Below are positions 30,430 to 40,068 of a DNA stretch of 44,870 nucleotides, piece by piece. Positions within the stretch are counted from its first letter, which is position 1; each line of letters opens with the position of its first letter. The position numbers were made by a program, and so were the translations under genes. The notes under the pieces were generated by a model. It searched no databases. It worked only from the letters and a program-made list of their open reading frames with translations, and was not told where the DNA came from. This DNA is from Deinococcales bacterium (GTDB lineage: Bacteria > Deinococcota > Deinococci > Deinococcales > JAAFIG01), in the NCBI GenBank assembly GCA_025359505.1, contig JANYHH010000047.1, positions 1-44,870 on the forward strand, given 5' to 3'.

Positions 30430-32697
30430 ATGGATGCAGCGAATCAGAAACCGAAATCACCGCTTTTAGGCAAGGATCGTTCGCGGGATCAGGCGCTGAA
30501 CGCGGGCGCGATGCGACGCGGTTTGAGTGTCGCGCAGCGCTTGCTGGCGATTGCTTTAGTGTTGCTGATCCCGCTGGTGGCGGTGGTGGTCGTGCTGTTC
30601 AACCAGCAGCAGGCCAGCATCAACACGGCGATTCGTGAGCGCGATGGCGCGAGGTACGTTAAAGAAATCGGGCAATTGCTGGGAAAAATCGTGTTGCACC
30701 GTAGCTTGACCAACTTGCAGCGCCTTGGTGACGCAAAGTCGATTCAGCAGCGCCAAAAAGTCGTCGAGTCCGTCAACGCGGAGTTCGCCAAGCTCGATCA
30801 GCTCGACCGTCAACTTGGTGGGGTTTTCAAAAGCGCCACCGAGTACAAGGCTTTGCGCGACGGTTGGGCGAATGTCGAAGGCAACGTCGTGACGCGCACG
30901 GCGGCTGAGAATTTTGCGGCGCACAACGTCTTGATTGAGCAGCGATTGTTTGGATTGCTGCGAACCGTGACCAACAACTCTGGCTTGATCCTCGATCCTG
31001 CGCTCGACACGTATTACCTGATGGATTTGACGACGCAGCGCTTCCCGAAAGTCATCAATGACATCGGTGAGCTGCGCGGGTTGGGTTCTGGCGTTTTACT
31101 CACCAACAAGCAAACGCCGCAGGAGCGTGACCAGATCACCGCGCTGCTGAGCATCGCCAAGGAACAGACGCAAGCGACAACCCTCGCGATGCGTGACGCG
31201 TTCAACGCCAATCCTGAGCTGAAACCTCTCTACGACCTAGTGGTCGGCTTTCAGGCGGCGGCGGAGACGACGCTGACCGCCTCGGTGCAGGACGTGCTGG
31301 TGGATCGCTTTCAACCGCTCTACCCGGTCGACGCGTATTTCAGCGCACTCAGTCGGCTGGTCAGCACCTACACGGGGGTGTTCGACAGTTCGCTGGGTAA
31401 ACTCGTCGAGTTGTTGGATCGCCGCGTCAGTAATTTGCAAAACGTTCAGCGGCTCGAGTTGCTGGGTTTGCTGGCGCTGCTGGCATTGGCCGGAATCGCC
31501 GTTTTCATCAACATTCGCAGCATCACGCGCCCGCTGTCGGAAATGGCGAGCGTGGCGCAAAAGCTCGGTTCGGGCGATTTGGAGCAGACGATGCCCGTGC
31601 GCTCGAGCGACGAGATCGGTCAGCTCGGAACGGCGTTCAACAGCTCGATTGGGCAGTTGCGTGGATTCTTCTCAAAGCAAGACGAGGAGCGCGTCAAGGG
31701 TCAACAACTGCAAAAGAACATCGGCGATTTTTTGGACATCGCCATGCAGATCAGCGGTGGTGACTTGACCCAAAAAGGAAAAGTCTCCGAGGATGTCTTG
31801 GGTAACGTCGTAGACGCGATTAACCTGATGACCGAAGAGGTCGGATTCCTGCTCAAAGACGTACAGACCACCACCGCGTCGGTCAACTCTGGAGCGCTGG
31901 CGCTGACCGATGCCAGCCGCAACATCGTGGAAGGCGCGAGATCGCAAGCCAGCATCGCTGTGCAGACCGAGAGCGATATTCTCGAGGTGTCAAAGCAGAT
32001 TGAAGAGATGTCCCAGAGTGCCTTGGATTCCTCACTCACGGCAACGCAGGCGCTCGAGGCATCCGTGCAGGGCCGACTTGCGGTGCAGGAAACCTTGACG
32101 GGCATGAACGCGATTCGCCGCGAGGTCAGCAACATCTCTAAAGGCGTCAAGTCCCTGTCTGACCGCTCATTGGAGATCGGAGAAATCGTCGATACGATTT
32201 CCGGCATCGCGGCGCAGACGAACTTGCTGTCTTTGAACGCCGCGATTGAGGCTTCTGGTGCGGGCGAAGCCGGTGCGCGTTTCGCCATCGTCGCAGACGA
32301 AGTGCGTAAACTGGCTGAGGACTCAGCCAAAGCCACGGGTCGCGTGGCCGGACTGATCAAGGGTATTCAAACCGAGATTCAAGGTTTGGTGATCGGCATT
32401 GAGGACGGAACCAAAGAGGTGGAGCAGGGCTTTAAAATCGCTTCGCAAGCGGGCGAGCGTTTGGAGCAGATCTCGAGCTTAGCGGAGAAATCGGCTGCGT
32501 TCGCTCAAGAAATCTCAACGATTACGCGCAGTCAAGTGGCTCGAGTGCGAAGCGTGTCGCAAGCCGTGCAGACGATTGCCGAAACCGCGCAGGCAACGCA
32601 AACCCAGAGCCAGAGCGGTCAGGAATCAGCCGAGCAACTGCGTTCGCTGGCGCAAGCGTTGTCACTCAACCTCGAGCGCTTCAAGTTGCCCGTATGA
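30430..32697 (+). CDS. Methyl-accepting chemotaxis protein (first)
   Basis: This 755-residue transducer has a membrane helix at about 35-60, a long helical periplasmic sensor region (about 60-340), a second membrane helix near 342-362 (LLGLLALLALAGIAVFINIR), a HAMP domain (RPLSEMASVAQKLGSGDLEQ), a second HAMP-like segment near 435-470, and a signalling hairpin whose tip reads AAQTNLLSLNAAIEASGAGE then ADEVRKLAE. The tip keeps the Asn and Glu used for trimer and kinase contact. No CheR/CheB genes are nearby. GAGGAG lies upstream of the ATG. Confidence 0.95.
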   Translation: MDAANQKPKSPLLGKDRSRDQALNAGAMRRGLSVAQRLLAIALVLLIPLVAVVVVLFNQQQASINTAIRERDGARYVKEIGQLLGKIVLHRSLTNLQRLGDAKSIQQRQKVVESVNAEFAKLDQLDRQLGGVFKSATEYKALRDGWANVEGNVVTRTAAENFAAHNVLIEQRLFGLLRTVTNNSGLILDPALDTYYLMDLTTQRFPKVINDIGELRGLGSGVLLTNKQTPQERDQITALLSIAKEQTQATTLAMRDAFNANPELKPLYDLVVGFQAAAETTLTASVQDVLVDRFQPLYPVDAYFSALSRLVSTYTGVFDSSLGKLVELLDRRVSNLQNVQRLELLGLLALLALAGIAVFINIRSITRPLSEMASVAQKLGSGDLEQTMPVRSSDEIGQLGTAFNSSIGQLRGFFSKQDEERVKGQQLQKNIGDFLDIAMQISGGDLTQKGKVSEDVLGNVVDAINLMTEEVGFLLKDVQTTTASVNSGALALTDASRNIVEGARSQASIAVQTESDILEVSKQIEEMSQSALDSSLTATQALEASVQGRLAVQETLTGMNAIRREVSNISKGVKSLSDRSLEIGEIVDTISGIAAQTNLLSLNAAIEASGAGEAGARFAIVADEVRKLAEDSAKATGRVAGLIKGIQTEIQGLVIGIEDGTKEVEQGFKIASQAGERLEQISSLAEKSAAFAQEISTITRSQVARVRSVSQAVQTIAETAQATQTQSQSGQESAEQLRSLAQALSLNLERFKLPV

Positions 32698-32708
32698 AAG
32701 GAGCCGAG

Positions 32709-34679
32709 ATGAGCGAAGTTAAACGCAGGCCGCTTTTTAAAAGCCGCGCCTCGAGTCTCGAGCGCCCAGACTCGAACACCCGAACACTCACCTTTGGTGG
32801 TGTCGCTGTCGCTGGGCCGCTGGATAACTTGCGTTTCATTTGGAAGCAACTGCTGATCGTGGCGGCGTTCACACTGGGTATCGCGGCCGTGCTCATCACG
32901 GGACTCTTCGGTATTCAGAGTTTGCAACGCGCCCTGACTGAAAGTTATGAGTTGGTGCTCAATCCAACCAAAGCGCTCGAGGAGGGATTGGTGAGCTTCG
33001 CCGATTCGCAGCGTTACTTTGAATTGCTGCGCGATCCCAATTTGCCAAGCGAAAAGCGCACCCAAACGCTCGAGTCCGCCCAGCAAGCCTTGGAAACCGG
33101 CAACGCGCAGGTCAACTTGTACTTGAGTCAGTACGCTTCGATCACGCGCCCAGAGTTCAGGCGCACACTGACCGACACCGACCGGCAGGATTTCTTGGTC
33201 GACGAGCAAAAAGCGATTGATGAATTGACCCGGCTGACCGAGCAGGCCACATCGCTCGAGCAGTCGTACTTCGAGGAATCCACCAAGCGCTTGCCGCCGG
33301 TCAGCCTGGCCGACGGTATCATCAAGTTGCGTGGCGAGTCTCGAGCGCAACTTCAGGCGCTGATCGATGTCAACGATTCGTTCTCGAGCGTGCAGCGCGA
33401 TCTGGCGAACGCGGCGGCGCGCCGAGCCGTGGTGCAGATGATTGCCGCGTTGATCGTCAGCCTGCTGATCGCAGGTGCATTGGTGTTCTTTGTGACGCGC
33501 TCTCAAACCACGCGCTTGGCGGCATTGGAAAAAAGCGCCCGCGAGATTCGCAGCGGCAACTTGGAGATGACCGTTAAAGTGGTTGGCCGCGATGAAATCG
33601 GTACGGTCGGCAGCACATTGAACGCCTCGATTCAGCAGCTCAGAGAGTTCGTGGAGTTGCAGCAAGCCGAGCAGCAACGCGGTGTTCAGTTGCAGCACAA
33701 CGTCTCGAGCTTTTTAGATGTCGCCATGCGAATCGCGCAGGGCGATTTGACGCAAAAAGGCGCAGTGACCGAAGATGCGCTGGGTAATGTCGTCGATGCG
33801 ATCAACGTGATGACCGAAGAGATTGGTTACTTGCTCAAGGACGTGCAGCAAACCGCGCAGCAGGTGTCATCCAGCGCGTCCAGCATGAACGCGACCTCGC
33901 AGGGGATTCTGAGCGAAGCCCAAGCGCAGGCGCAGGTTGCCGACACCGCGCAAGCCCAGACCGCGCAGGTCAGTTTGAGCATCCAGCGCTTGGCACTCAC
34001 CGCCGAGCGCGGCGCTGAAACCGCTAAGCAGACTCTAAGCGCCTCGAGCGAGGGCACGAAGGCTGTGCAGGACGCGGTGGCGCAGCTTGCCAGCATCCGC
34101 AGCGAGATCACCGCGATCACCGCTGGTACGAAATCTTTGTCAGAGCGCAGCGCGGAAATCAGCGAAGTCGTGCGTACCATCTCGCGCTTCGCCTCGCAGA
34201 CCAACATGCTGGCCCTCGGTGCGTCGCTCGAGGCGGCCGGGGCGGGCGAAGCTGGAGCGCGGTTCGCGGCCGTGGCCTCAGCCGTGCGCGGTCTGGCAGA
34301 CGAATCTGCCAAGGCGGCGACTCGAGTGAGCTTGCTGGTGCGCGATGTGCAGACCGAGATCACGCAATTGGGCGTGCTGGCGCAATCTGGCTCGGATCAG
34401 GCGGCCGCGGGTACGCGGGTCGCGCAGGAAGCCGCGCAGCGTTTGACGCGCATCGCGCAGCTCGCGGACGAATCGGCCGAATCAGCCAAAGAAATCTCAC
34501 ACCTCGCAGGTCAGCAGGTCAAGGGTGTCGAAGCGGTGCGCGGTGACGTGCAACGCATCGCGCAGACCGCGCTGTTGACCGAGAATCAATCACGCGGTGG
34601 TCAGGCAACGGCCGAGCAACTGCGGGGACTGTCTGAAAGCTTGACGCGCAGCTTGGAGCGCTTCAGGTTGCCCGCTTGA
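32709..34679 (+). CDS. Methyl-accepting chemotaxis protein (second), with an altered signalling tip
   Basis: This 656-residue transducer follows the same plan as its neighbour: membrane helix at about 46-69, helical sensor, second membrane helix near 240-262, HAMP (ARLAALEKSAREIRSGNLEM is the region), and a signalling domain. At the tip it reads ASQTNMLALGASLEAAGAGE and ASAVRGLADES, so the Asn of LNAA is Gly and the Glu of (A/G/D)EVR is Ala. I chose the ATG at 32709, preceded by AAAGGAG; the ATG at 32694 overlaps the upstream stop but has no ribosome site. Both MCPs may form mixed receptor arrays. Confidence 0.93.
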   Translation: MSEVKRRPLFKSRASSLERPDSNTRTLTFGGVAVAGPLDNLRFIWKQLLIVAAFTLGIAAVLITGLFGIQSLQRALTESYELVLNPTKALEEGLVSFADSQRYFELLRDPNLPSEKRTQTLESAQQALETGNAQVNLYLSQYASITRPEFRRTLTDTDRQDFLVDEQKAIDELTRLTEQATSLEQSYFEESTKRLPPVSLADGIIKLRGESRAQLQALIDVNDSFSSVQRDLANAAARRAVVQMIAALIVSLLIAGALVFFVTRSQTTRLAALEKSAREIRSGNLEMTVKVVGRDEIGTVGSTLNASIQQLREFVELQQAEQQRGVQLQHNVSSFLDVAMRIAQGDLTQKGAVTEDALGNVVDAINVMTEEIGYLLKDVQQTAQQVSSSASSMNATSQGILSEAQAQAQVADTAQAQTAQVSLSIQRLALTAERGAETAKQTLSASSEGTKAVQDAVAQLASIRSEITAITAGTKSLSERSAEISEVVRTISRFASQTNMLALGASLEAAGAGEAGARFAAVASAVRGLADESAKAATRVSLLVRDVQTEITQLGVLAQSGSDQAAAGTRVAQEAAQRLTRIAQLADESAESAKEISHLAGQQVKGVEAVRGDVQRIAQTALLTENQSRGGQATAEQLRGLSESLTRSLERFRLPA

Positions 34680-34710
34680 GCTGGCTAGACTTTGAAAGCA
34701 GACCACACTG

Positions 34711-37497
34711 ATGATTGCCACTCCGACCCTCAACTCAGACCTGATGGACGCGTTCCTCGCCGAGGCGTGGGACACCATTGGCGATCTCGAGCGAGCGCCG
34801 CAACTGATTCACAGTTCCGCGCGGCGCTTGATGATGGCCGCGCATCGTTTGCGCGGCTCGGCTGGACTTTACCAGCACCCGGAGATCTCGAGTTTATCGG
34901 CGCTTCTGGAGCGGATTTTTGAGACCACCGACGCGCTGAACCCGCAGCAACGCCAACTGGCGCTGGATTTCACCGCGCAAGCCACGGCTGTGCTGACCGA
35001 AGCCTTGGAGCGCATTCAAATCAGTGGGCAAGAGGGCGAGGTCGGTCTGGCGCTGGCGGCGCTGGGCGGTGGTGACTTGCTCGAGGAGCTGCTGAGCAGC
35101 AGCAAAGTCGAGTTCAGGCGCGGTGGAGCAGTGAGCGCACTGCCCGTCGAGGTGCAGGGCGATTTGACGGCTGAACTGCGGCGTTACTTTCAGAGCAATG
35201 CTGAAGTCTGGGAGTATTTCGCGCCAGAAGTCTTGGAGCATCTGGAAGCGGTCACGCAAAGCATAGAAGCGATGAACCCCAGCCAGCCCGATGAAGCGCT
35301 GCAAGTGATTTTTCGCGGGATGCACACGATCAAAGGGGCGAGTTATTCCGTCGGTTGCCAACCGCTGGGGATTCTCGCACACCGCTTGGAGGACGCGCTG
35401 GTGCAGGTGCGTGACGGAGAACTTGCGTGGTCGCCAAGGCTGACGACGACTGTGCTCGAGGGCGTGGACGCGTTGGGGAGGATGCTGCTGACAGCCGAAG
35501 GGCGCGACGTGCGCCTCGTTGACGCGCTGAAAACCGTGGGCGATTCGTTGGATAAGCTGCTCGGGCAGGTGACACTCGAGGTCATCGCGCCAGTCGCGGC
35601 TGCTTCAAATCTGCAAACCGGGACGCTGCAAACTCAGACCGTGCAAACCGAGACTGTGCCAGAAACTGTTTCGACGATCCGCGTGGCGGTCGGGCGCTTG
35701 GACAGCGTGATGAACCTTTCCGGCGAGGTGCTGCTGACCCGCGCCCGCTTGGAGCGTCTCAGCCGCGAGTACAGCGACCTGACCGAGCTGCTGGAAAACA
35801 GCCGTTTGCGCTTGCAAAAAACCAGCAATGAATTCTCTGATCGCTACGCCAACCCGCGCTTCAACTTGCTGGAGACTGAAAAAGCCAGCGTTGATGTCGC
35901 GGTCAGTTCAGCTTTCAGTGAGAACGTCAAAGAGGTCTTCTCCGAACTTGAGTTCGACCGCTACGACGACCTTTCCCTGCTGTCGCGTGGCGTGCAGGAG
36001 ATGACGGCTGACCTGTCCGAAATCGGGGCGCAGCTCGGGAACCTGACCCGCACGTTCAGGCGCGAAACCGAGGTTTTTGAGAAAGTCACGCGCTCACTGC
36101 GCCTAGAGGCGGGCCGCTTGCGGCTCGTGCCGGTTGGACGTTTTTACCAGCGCCTGCGCCGTCAGGTGCGCCAGACCGCGTTAGCCACTGGTAAAGGCGT
36201 GCGCTTAGAATTGCAAGGCGAAAACGTTGAGGTCGATAACCTCGTGCTGGACGGACTGGTGGATAGCTTGATCCACTTGGTCAACAACGCCGTCGTCCAC
36301 GGCATCGAAGACGCTGACACGCGCAAGCGGCGCGGCAAGGGCAGCGACGGCGTGATTCGCCTGTCCGCGCGGCGACGCGGCAACAGCTTGATTTTAGAAG
36401 TTCAGGACGACGGTGAGGGCATCAACATCGCGGCCGTCAAGGCAAAGGCTGTCGAGCGCGGACTACGCACCCAAGCCGAAACGGACGCCATGACAACAGA
36501 GCAAGCGGCGGAACTGATTTTTCTGGCGGGTTTGAGCACGGCCGGCGCACTCAGCGACCGCGCTGGGCGCGGCGTCGGTATGGATGTCGTCGCCACGTCA
36601 ATCCGCCGCTTGAAAGGCACGGTCAGCATCCAGAGCGAAGTCGGTTTCGGCTCGAGGTTCACGTTAAAAATTCCGGCCACATTGATCGTTTCTGACATCC
36701 TCAGCTTCAATCTTGGCGGCGACGACTTCGCCGTGCCCGGTGAGGCGGTCAGAGCACTGCGTAGCGTGACCGAAGCCGATCTGGTGCATGTTGACGACAC
36801 GCGGTATTTCGATTACCAAGGCGAGCGGCTCGAGGTGGTGTACTTGGCCGATGTGCTGGGTTTACCGCGTGGTGAAACGCAAAAACGCTTCCCGATCATG
36901 GTCTTGGAAAACGACCGCGACCGCACTGCGTACCAAGTCGATAGTTTCAGCGGCTTGGAGCAAGCCGTCGTGCGCCCATTAGAAGAGCCATTCACCAGCA
37001 TCGCGCACCTGTCTGGCGCGACCGTCAACGCCGATGGGCGGGTGGTGATGCTGCTAGAACCTAACGGCTTATTGCGCTTGGAGCGCGGTGAGGTGATCGG
37101 GCAAACCCCGACGCGCCCAAGCCAGCGCAGTCAGCGCGTGCTGCTGGTCGACGATTCGCTGTCGGTACGCAAAATCGTCTCCACGATGCTGGGCCGCTTG
37201 GGCGCGACTGTCACCACGGCCAGCGACGGTCAGGAAGCGCTGGATCTGATCCTCACGGGACACACCTTCGATGCGGTCATCACCGACTTGGAGATGCCGC
37301 GCCTGAGCGGGTTTGAACTGCTTGACGAACTGCGCCGCCGCCCGGCCTTCACCAAACTGCCGATTGCAATGCTCACCACCCGCGCTTCTGATAAGCACCG
37401 CGAGTTTGCGCTGGCGCTTGGGGTCAGCGAGTATTTCAGTAAACCGATTGACGACTTTCGCTTGCAGCGCTGGCTCGAGCGGTTGGGGCAGAGGTGA
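34711..37497 (+). CDS. CheA-type hybrid histidine kinase with two HPt domains and a receiver (PilL/ChpA-like)
   Basis: This 928-residue kinase has HPt 1 with His45 (AAHRLRGSAG), HPt 2 with His205 (RGMHTIKGASYS), a dimerisation segment (VAVGRLDSVMNLSGEVLLTR), the ATP-binding core with HLVNNAVVHGIEDADTRKRR and DRAGRGVGMDVVATSIRRLK, a CheW-like P5 domain, and a C-terminal receiver with phospho-acceptor Asp859 (VITDLEMPRLSG). This is the arrangement of PilL/ChpA-type kinases that steer type IV pili. The ATG at 34711 lacks a strong ribosome site, so the start is less certain. Confidence 0.95.
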   Translation: MIATPTLNSDLMDAFLAEAWDTIGDLERAPQLIHSSARRLMMAAHRLRGSAGLYQHPEISSLSALLERIFETTDALNPQQRQLALDFTAQATAVLTEALERIQISGQEGEVGLALAALGGGDLLEELLSSSKVEFRRGGAVSALPVEVQGDLTAELRRYFQSNAEVWEYFAPEVLEHLEAVTQSIEAMNPSQPDEALQVIFRGMHTIKGASYSVGCQPLGILAHRLEDALVQVRDGELAWSPRLTTTVLEGVDALGRMLLTAEGRDVRLVDALKTVGDSLDKLLGQVTLEVIAPVAAASNLQTGTLQTQTVQTETVPETVSTIRVAVGRLDSVMNLSGEVLLTRARLERLSREYSDLTELLENSRLRLQKTSNEFSDRYANPRFNLLETEKASVDVAVSSAFSENVKEVFSELEFDRYDDLSLLSRGVQEMTADLSEIGAQLGNLTRTFRRETEVFEKVTRSLRLEAGRLRLVPVGRFYQRLRRQVRQTALATGKGVRLELQGENVEVDNLVLDGLVDSLIHLVNNAVVHGIEDADTRKRRGKGSDGVIRLSARRRGNSLILEVQDDGEGINIAAVKAKAVERGLRTQAETDAMTTEQAAELIFLAGLSTAGALSDRAGRGVGMDVVATSIRRLKGTVSIQSEVGFGSRFTLKIPATLIVSDILSFNLGGDDFAVPGEAVRALRSVTEADLVHVDDTRYFDYQGERLEVVYLADVLGLPRGETQKRFPIMVLENDRDRTAYQVDSFSGLEQAVVRPLEEPFTSIAHLSGATVNADGRVVMLLEPNGLLRLERGEVIGQTPTRPSQRSQRVLLVDDSLSVRKIVSTMLGRLGATVTTASDGQEALDLILTGHTFDAVITDLEMPRLSGFELLDELRRRPAFTKLPIAMLTTRASDKHREFALALGVSEYFSKPIDDFRLQRWLERLGQR

Positions 37498-38225
37498 AAG
37501 CCCTACTGGTCACGACCCAAACCCCAGCGGCCGCGCAGGTGGCGATGCACCTCGAGACGCAAGGTTTCATCGTCGACATCGCGGCCAGTGCGATGTATGC
37601 CACCAGTATGTTCGAGCGTTCGCAACCGGATTTGATCGTGTCGACGCTGGAGTTGCCCGACATGAGCGGCGTTGATTTGTTCGATATCGTGCGCGGCGAT
37701 CCGAGCCTGCTGGCGACCGCTTTTATTTTGCTGACCGATCACAAACCCGGCGACTTAGAATTGCGTCACCACGACCTGATTCTCTCGCCGACCACCAGTC
37801 CAGCCGATATTGCGCTGCTCGCCAAGCGGCTCGTGCAGGGAGTGATGCGTCAGCTTCACTTGGAAACCCGCAACAGCATGGATCGCGCCCCGAGCATCGG
37901 CGGTAGCTTAGAGGACGCGGACTTACTCAACCTCGTGCAGTGGCTCGCCAAAAGCAACTCGAGCGGCCGGCTGAGCATCGAAATGGACGGCTCGAGGGGC
38001 GCGATTTACTTTCTTAACGGCCGCCCGACCCACGCCGATTACGGCGGACGGATCGGTGAGGAAGCCGTGACGCGGCTGTTTGGGCAGGCGGGCAACGCGA
38101 AGTCTGGCGCGTTCAGTTTTGAGAAGTTTGAGACCGACAGTTTGGAGTTGCAAACCAAAACGATTCGCAAATCGCTGTTTCAACTGTTGTTGGACTTAGC
38201 GAATTTGGAGAGCGTCGGGCGGTAG
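37494..38225 (+). CDS. Pseudo-receiver fused to a PATAN/DUF4388 domain
   Basis: This 243-residue protein starts at a GTG overlapping the kinase stop. Residues 1-115 fold like a receiver (KALLVTTQTPAAAQ, DLIVSTLELPDMSGVDLFDI), but the acidic pair is Thr-Thr, the phospho-acceptor position is Thr51, and the conserved Lys is Ser98, so it cannot be phosphorylated in the usual way. Residues about 130-238 are a DUF4388/PATAN domain (GSLEDADLLNLVQWLAKSNS, GAIYFLNGRPTHADYGGRIG). In cyanobacterial response regulators PATAN domains act on the pilus extension machinery. It is probably the output protein of the operon. Confidence 0.85.
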   Translation: MKALLVTTQTPAAAQVAMHLETQGFIVDIAASAMYATSMFERSQPDLIVSTLELPDMSGVDLFDIVRGDPSLLATAFILLTDHKPGDLELRHHDLILSPTTSPADIALLAKRLVQGVMRQLHLETRNSMDRAPSIGGSLEDADLLNLVQWLAKSNSSGRLSIEMDGSRGAIYFLNGRPTHADYGGRIGEEAVTRLFGQAGNAKSGAFSFEKFETDSLELQTKTIRKSLFQLLLDLANLESVGR

Positions 38226-38240
38226 GGTTTTTTCAACCCT
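38224..38240 (+). terminator. Hairpin at the end of the chemosensory operon
   Basis: AGGGTT (38224-38229) and AACCCT (38235-38240) pair around TTTTC and overlap the stop codon. No T-tract follows, so it is weak. The spacer up to 38444 has three CTCGAG and no gene evidence. Confidence 0.4.
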
Positions 38241-38444
38241 CGCCCCCGAGCCAGACGCCTGTGCCGTCACTCGAGCTGTTGCTGGTGAAAATGCACTGGT
38301 CGAGAGAAACCCAGAAGCTTGGGCCGCAAGTTGACCGCTCGAGCGCGGTTGAGAATTCAACTCTCGCCGCGCAGCTCAGAAGCGGTTGCTCGAGCGAGAC
38401 GCTTGCCCTGCCGTTCACACCGTATGCTGGGCGCATGGTGGCTT

Positions 38445-39455
38445 ATGGTTGAACGCGTGATTCTGGCGCGACCTCGCGGGTACTGCGCGGGCGTCGTGAT
38501 GGCGATTGACGCGGTGAAAGACGCGGCTTTGGAGAATAAACAATCTGGCGAAGGTGATCTGGTCGTCTATCACGCGATTGTTCACAACAACACGGTCGTC
38601 GAAAGGCTCGAGGCGGATCACGGCGTGCGCTTCGTCGAGGATTTAGCAGAGCTGGACGCGATGACAGGTCAGGGGGAGACCGTGGTGTTCAGCGCTCACG
38701 GTATCTCGCCAGTGGTGCGCGACGAAGCGGCGCGGCGCGGCTTGACGACGCTGGACGCGACTTGTCCGCTCGTGACGAAGGTTCACTCTGAATCCAAGCG
38801 CTACGCGGCCCTTGGCTACACGATTTTGCTGATCGGCGACAGCGCCACGCACCAAGAGATCATTGGCACGTTCGGCGAAGCGCCGGCCAACACCGTGCTG
38901 GTCAATGTGCTGGGCAACCGTAAACTCGACTCAGCGATGCAGGACGCTATGAGCGTGACCGTCCCAGACCCAGAGCGCGTGATCGTGCTGACGCAGACCA
39001 CATTGTCGGTCGACGACACGGATCGCACCATCGAAATCCTCAAGCAGCGCTTCCCAAAGCTGGTGATCCCCGGTCGCAGCGATCTGTGCTACGCCACCAA
39101 AAACCGCCAAGCGGCCGTCAAGCAAATCGCGGCGCACGTGGAAGCGTTCTTGGTCGTCTCGAGCAATTACTCCTCCAATGGGATGCGGCTGGTGGAGTTG
39201 GCAGAGGAACTCGTCGCAAACGCTCACCGTATCGAAAGCGTCGCGGACATCCAACCCGCGTGGCTCGAGGGTGTGACCAGCTTGGGGATCACCAGCGCGG
39301 CCAGCACGCCAGACGATCTGGTGCAGGAAATCGTTGCTTACTTGCGCCAACTCAATCCCGATGTACAAGTCAGCGAAGAGGGCGGCGAACTCGAGGAGAT
39401 CGAATTTAGAGCGCCGACTCGAGTTCCGGCCTTGTCGGCTGAAAAAGCCCGATAA
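38445..39455 (+). CDS. ispH: 4-hydroxy-3-methylbut-2-enyl diphosphate reductase
   Basis: This 336-residue iron-sulfur enzyme makes IPP and DMAPP in the last step of the MEP pathway. The three cluster cysteines are visible: Cys14 (RGYCAGV), Cys107 (DATCPLV) and Cys215 ([11 protein letters not shown]). Other active-site motifs are [33 protein letters not shown] and [10 protein letters not shown]. The ATG at 38445 gives the family's normal N-terminus; upstream in-frame starts would add unrelated residues. A TATGCT at 38423 is a possible -10. Its partner enzyme gene dxs lies at 10909-12780. Confidence 0.97.
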   Translation: MVERVILARPRGYCAGVVMAIDAVKDAALENKQSGEGDLVVYHAIVHNNTVVERLEADHGVRFVEDLAELDAMTGQGETVVFSAHGISPVVRDEAARRGLTTLDATCPLVTKVHSESKRYAALGYTILLIGDSATHQEIIGTFGEAPANTVLVNVLGNRKLDSAMQDAMSVTVPDPERVIVLTQTTLSVDDTDRTIEILKQRFPKLVIPGRSDLCYATKNRQAAVKQIAAHVEAFLVVSSNYSSNGMRLVELAEELVANAHRIESVADIQPAWLEGVTSLGITSAASTPDDLVQEIVAYLRQLNPDVQVSEEGGELEEIEFRAPTRVPALSAEKAR

Positions 39456-39466
39456 CGGTTTCGCAC

Positions 39467-39494
39467 TTGCGAATTGCGGTGAAGGCGTTAGACT
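39467..39494 (+). promoter_or_regulatory. Promoter, leaderless type, of the 171-aa hypothetical gene
   Basis: TTGCGA (39467-39472), a 16-bp spacer, and TAGACT (39489-39494), followed by 7 nt and the ATG at 39502. It is the clearest leaderless promoter in the window because both boxes are present. Confidence 0.6.
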
Positions 39495-39501
39495 AAGAGT
39501 A

Positions 39502-40017
39502 ATGGAACTGTCGGGAGCGGTCATTCATTCGGGCGGTGAGCTGCTGGCAGTTCAGAACGGCTGGGTGCATGGCTTTCATCAGGATCGGCGCACCCCGTGG
39601 GCGGAAACCCGCGTTGGTGAAGCCGCACGTCGCCGCAAGCCACCGCCAGAGATGGTCGCGCTGGTCGGCACGGGACGCTTGTGGGTCGCTAAAGGCGAGT
39701 TTGAAATCCTGATTTCCGACGCCAGACGCCACGCCAAAGGGCAAACCATGCGGCTCGAGATTCGCGGCTTAAAAATGTACGTCTCGCATTTGAAAGCCTC
39801 GCCGCTGAGCGGTTCAGATTGCCAGCGCTGGGTTTTCGCCGCGCTCTTCGAGCCATCGCCGCAGCAACTGCTGTTCATTCGTGGCGACCAACCGCCGACG
39901 CTGGCAAGCAGTGCAGGCAAGCCGATGTCCGATAAGGACTCACTGATGGATTTCCTGCGCGAACTGGCCTACCCCGAAGACGACCTGCGCGATGTGAAAA
40001 GCACGAAGTCCTCGTGA
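39502..40017 (+). CDS. Hypothetical protein, 171 aa
   Basis: This soluble protein is beta-rich in the first 130 residues (MELSGAVIHSGGELLAVQNG, EMVALVGTGRLWVAKGEFEI, TMRLEIRGLKMYVSHLKASP) and has an acidic C-terminal tail (MDFLRELAYPEDDLRD). The family is not recognised. It has its own promoter just after ispH and ends convergently with gluQ. Confidence 0.75.
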   Translation: MELSGAVIHSGGELLAVQNGWVHGFHQDRRTPWAETRVGEAARRRKPPPEMVALVGTGRLWVAKGEFEILISDARRHAKGQTMRLEIRGLKMYVSHLKASPLSGSDCQRWVFAALFEPSPQQLLFIRGDQPPTLASSAGKPMSDKDSLMDFLRELAYPEDDLRDVKSTKSS

Positions 40018-40068
40018 ATGGGTTTTGCCCAAACACCAAATTGATGGCGGTCATGATGGTCTCGAGCA

